NCBI GenBank assembly: GCA_030549335.1
Contig: CM060194.1
Location: forward strand, 37,527,171-37,591,170
Length of the DNA: 64,000 bases
Reading direction: 5' to 3'
DNA from: Pontederia crassipes
Taxonomy: Eukaryota > Streptophyta > Magnoliopsida > Commelinales > Pontederiaceae
Part shown: one piece after another, positions 60,578 through 64,000 of the stretch
Position numbering within the stretch: position 1 is the stretch's first letter
Layout of the letters: the number at the start of each line of letters is the position of its first letter
Notes under the pieces: model-generated
What the model was told of the DNA's origin: nothing
Database searches by the model: none
Seen by the model: only the letters and a program-made list of their open reading frames with translations
Program-made: the position numbers and the translations under genes

Positions 60578-61407
60578 GAAAGGTCAAATCGAATTCAAGA
60601 AAGATGTCAACTAGAGATGACATATAGTATTCTAAACATGCACATGAAGATTTGGGCGCATGCTTTTAGCTGGCGCGCAGGCCCCACATTTTGGAAAGAT
60701 CTTTGTACGAATTGAATTGACTGGCAAAGTTGTTTACCGGAGAAGATCCATTTGGATTAACAAATCCTGCAATCAATCCAGATGCATTACATGGATCTTG
60801 CGCCCGACCAAGAAATGTGGAAGGCCAATGCTGAAACAGTCGGAATGCAAGCCAATGTTTTTGTCATACTATAAAATGTGACTGACGAATGCTGATGGTC
60901 GATATAATGTTTTAAATGTTGGACTTGACATCAAGAGTGTGCATCGATAAGATTATAATAATCTTTCTAATTAAAATATAATGTGACAAATATTTACCAA
61001 TATGTATTTATTCTAAAGTGCAAATTAAACACGAAACTTTATCAGTGGAAGTGGAAGTTGATTTTCCAAGTCTCTTCCGTGAGCATTCATTAGATTATTA
61101 TATTTGACTACTATAAACTGATATTTTGACTTATCCGGACTCCGATAGGCTAAATTGTCATTTTTACTAATGGTCTTAATAGCATGAAATCGACAGTTTG
61201 GATCAACCTTAGATCAGATTACCACTTTCAAATTATTATTACGTTTTAATTTCTGCTAAGTACTAGTAATAATAATTTAAAGCTTGTTAATTCAAAAATT
61301 ACCAAAATGCCCTAAATAGTTATTTTGATTTCAATAACATGTTATTTTAAAGAGATATAAACAATATGAGAAAGAGTGAGTATAGATAAAGTGCAGGAGA
61401 GTTTAAA
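60578..61407 (+). other. PAP8 3' flank
   Basis: The first 300-400 bases probably contain the PAP8 3' UTR; there is no unequivocal AATAAA. The rest is AT-rich with no gene. Confidence 0.5.
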
Positions 61408-62239
61408 TTAGGGATGACACCCCACCTCGTTGACTAGCCTCCGCCCCCGTCCTTGTTCTAAAACTCTGTTGCGGAGGAAAGCCACTCCCCCGCCCATGTT
61501 GACTAGCCTCCGCCCCCGTCCTTGTTCAAAAACTCTGTTGCGGAGGAAAGCCACTCTCCCGCCCATATCCCTGTAGAGACCTAATTACCTATATTATAAA
61601 TTGAAAATAAAAATATATAAAACATTCAATATTTATAATATACATAATTATATTTAAAAAACTTCAATATTTAAAAAAATTAAAAAGTGAGGAAAAAATA
61701 AAAAAAGGTGAGCAAAAAAATTATAAAAAAGTGAGGATAGTTACCGGTGAGGGCGGCTGCCCTCACCTCAACGAAGAGAGGGAGGGCGTTCATGCATAGA
61801 GGGGGCGAGCCGCCCTCACCTCAATGAAGAGAGGGAGGGCGTTCGTGCAGAGAGGGGGCGACACTAAGAGAGGGCCCACCCAGGGGTGGTACTCGCCCCG
61901 AACCCTGTATGGGACAGGGGATGCCCTTGCCACCGCCCTCGAACCTAACTCCGATCCCAAGTATGGGGCTAATTTTATTTGCGACCCCGATTCATGCAGT
62001 TTACTAATTTCCCGCAAGACCTGAACCCCCATTATTTTATATAATAATAATTATAAAAAATAAAATTATTTTAAAAATAATAAAGTAATTGATAATGTAT
62101 ATTAAAATATGACTGATTAAAATTAATACAATATAATATTTTATTATACATTATTAAAAATTACATATAGTACTTATTTTTTTAAAAAATAAAATTATTA
62201 AAATTACAAAAATAATGAAAATTTCAGGGATCATGGCTC

Positions 62240-62284
<45 letters not shown>

Positions 62285-62960
62285 TGGGGGGTGGGTGGGA
62301 GTATCCTCGTCCTAATCCTCTTGACTTCACCCCCGCTGGGAGAAAAATTCCTATGAATGAGGCTGGATAGGGGTTTCCCCATTGGGCTCGTGGGAATGAA
62401 AAATATTGCCATCCTCCCATTGGACTCGTGGGAATGAAAAATATTGCCATCCCTATGCACACCCTCTTTGAACTTCTAACGGGCGGCTGCCCTCACCTCA
62501 ACGAAGAGAGGGAGGGCCACTGCTCTCCCTCTCTGAACTTCTACATGGGGCAGCTTGCCCCCTCTATCCATGAAGAGAGGGAGGGCTGCCGTCCTCCCTC
62601 TCTGAACTTCTAAGTGGTCGTATTGCCCTCTGTGCATGAGAAGGGAGGGAGGGCCACCACCCTCCTTTTGCAATAGTGGGGAGGGCTTTGTGTAGGCGGC
62701 CTGTCGATGATGATGGATGACCGTCATGAAGAGTGAGAGAGGGGAGGGGGGGGGGGGGGGAGGGGGTGGGTTAGAAGAAGAAAAGGAGAGAGGGGGGTGG
62801 GGAGGGTTCGGGACCCATGGGGCAGGCCGCCCCGTTCTCGAAAGAAGGTTCCGAGGCTTTATCCCCCCATCCCACCCCTGCGGAGGTAAAATTCCTCAAA
62901 GTCAGGCCTCACAGAGAATCTCAAGGGGCGGAGAATATTATCATTCCTAGTCTAAAATAA
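61408..62960. repeat. Composite repeat block with tandem duplications
   Basis: Contains a 69-bp tandem duplication (61431-61499 and 61500-61568). A repeated segment CCTCACCTCAACGAAGAGAG / CCTCACCTCAATGAAGAGAG lies near 61763 and 61816 and again near 62492. A (GA)n run covers 62242-62281, a doubled CTCGTGGGAATGAAAAATAT lies near 62388 and 62427, and a G run near 62747-62761. The left end TAGGGATGACA and a TTGCCATCCCTA at about 62445-62456 are roughly inverted. A decayed DNA transposon with TAGGGATGGCA-type ends is possible but no matching target duplication was found. Confidence 0.55.
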
Positions 62961-63596
62961 TTGTACGTACATGATAAAAAATAGTTTAATAATATAATAT
63001 TGTTTTGTATAAATATAAAATAATTTAGATACTTGGATTGAAAATTCTTTTAAATTTTATTTGTTTGCAATATGTGAATAAAATTTAAAATGATTTTACA
63101 ATAACTAATAAATGCTATCAAATTTAAAAGGTAAAATTACACAAAAGACCTAAATTTTCATGGTTCTTGCAAATATGGCCTAAACTTTAATTTGTTAGAT
63201 AAAAAATCACAAACTTTTAAAATGTTTTTATGTTTAGGACTTGTTTGGCAAAATAGAAAACAATCCACATATTGAAAATTTTCCCAAGGAAGTTTTTATT
63301 TTCATGGAATTAAGTCCATTCCAACTGTTTGGATGTATACCACCTCGTAAAACATACATATTTCTTTTTTTATATCTTCTTGGCACTATGGAATGGAAAC
63401 ATCATTGATGAGGTCGAAAGCTCCCAACTTCTCTGTTACTCGCTTCCATTCATCAGCACATCAATCAAGTTCTTAGCCTAAAATCATAGCTTCTTCTGAG
63501 TTATAATATTCTTTTAAATCCAAAATCACGTTTATATCTTTGGTCTTCTCACCAACACGCATATTAGGTTCATCCTCTGTCATCTCTTTGAGCGCC
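62961..63596. other. AT-rich spacer before the PMI1-like fragment
   Basis: No gene was recognised. The last 100 bases may be the original 5' flank of the PMI1-like fragment. Confidence 0.45.
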
Positions 63597-63931
63597 ATGG
63601 AGGATCACTCTGAGCCCTGGAACTCCAACACAAAGCTCCTACTGGAGCTGGACGCACTTAGCCACTCCCTCTACCAGCCTCAACGCATAGCGGACACCCC
63701 TGCTGCCAGCGCTACCGCCCCAAGCGCCAAGGGCGATGACGCCCCGCGCTCGCAGAGCCGGCCGTGATCCCGCCAGATGTCCATGTCAACATGGTTATCC
63801 CGCTCCAAAAATCCGAGCGAGCTAACTGATGAGGATGCCGGCTGCCGTGACCCTCGGGCAAAACAGGGCAGTCTGCCGTGCGGAACTACGTCAGAGGCCG
63901 CGGAGAAGAAGGGGATATGGAGTTGTTGAGA
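63597..63931 (+). pseudogene. PMI1-like (plastid movement impaired 1) 5' gene fragment
   Basis: An ATG at 63597 opens MEDHSEPWNSNTKLLLELDA, LSHSLYQPQ and continues, after an in-frame TGA at about 63765, as SRQMSMSTWLSRSK, ELTDEDAG and EAAEKKGIWS. This is the N-terminus of plant PMI1-type proteins (WNSN.LL.ELEALS..LY, R.RRMSLSPWRSRPK, EKKGIWSWKP), cytosolic/plasma-membrane factors for light-driven chloroplast and nuclear movement that carry a later NT-C2 domain. Similarity stops right after GIWS, where family proteins read WKP but here Cys and a stop follow. The stop looks like CGA to TGA. With the break and abrupt end inside the window this is a truncated pseudogene. Confidence 0.8.
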
Positions 63932-64000
63932 AGTGCGTGACTCAGCTTCCTGAGAGGTGCACGACTCATCTGCGGAGCTGTGGAGAAGTGTGCGTGAGAG
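63932..64000 (+). other. End of window after the PMI1-like fragment
   Basis: Repeats of a GAGAAGTGCGTGA / GAGAGGTGCACGACTCA type, unlike PMI1. This is probably the edge of another repeat that truncates the fragment. Confidence 0.4.

Overview
The window is nuclear DNA of a flowering plant, probably a monocot. It carries spliced genes with plant GT-AG introns, a plastid transcription gene (PAP8/pTAC6), a plant-specific RNA-directed DNA methylation gene (RDM4/DMS4), and plant retroelement clades (Ale-like Copia, Tekay/Del chromovirus, Athila-like, L1-like LINE). The monocot call is inference. It rests on very GC-rich first exons of both intact-looking genes, set in AT-rich introns and spacers. 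The species is not identified.

Only three stretches look like live or nearly live host genes. The left edge (1-184, minus) is the N-terminus of a Nodulin-like/NFD4-type membrane transporter. The middle (39815-46366, minus) is a ten-exon RDM4/DMS4 gene. The right part (53677-60577, plus) is a complete six-exon PAP8/pTAC6 gene. Around them lie decayed host genes: an ER-ANT1-like adenine nucleotide carrier (1228-2320), a broken second NFD4-like copy containing a head-to-head inverted duplication (16250-16962), a receptor-like kinase (39471 down to about 27000), and a PMI1-like 5' fragment (63597-63931).

The rest is mostly mobile DNA. From the left: a 5'-truncated LINE (3225-6484); an old Copia element (9682-14039); a dispersed repeat seen twice (about 14065-14730 and 23237-23960); an AT-rich desert (17.1-19.3 kb); an Athila-like remnant (20.2-23.0 kb); and a Copia tail (26.4-26.8 kb). 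Next comes a kinase pseudogene split by a solo LTR (27376-29773) and by a 9-kb, nearly whole Tekay/Del chromovirus (30099-39140). Intron 5 of RDM4 holds a short LTR element, a possible MITE and a hAT-type element with a perfect 8-bp target duplication. A coding-less LTR element with a perfect 5-bp target duplication lies at 49756-52173. Intron 4 of PAP8 holds a Ty3/gypsy derivative that itself contains a Tourist-like MITE and a LINE fragment.

Functionally, PAP8 belongs to the plastid-encoded RNA polymerase complex and RDM4 to nuclear Pol II/Pol V assembly and RNA-directed DNA methylation. There is no operon-like relation between neighbours. The most unusual signals are the NFD4-derived foldback (a candidate small-RNA locus), the double LTR insertion in one dead kinase, the palindrome-rich minisatellite inside the Tekay LTRs, and a one-base phase mismatch between RDM4 exons 2 and 3.
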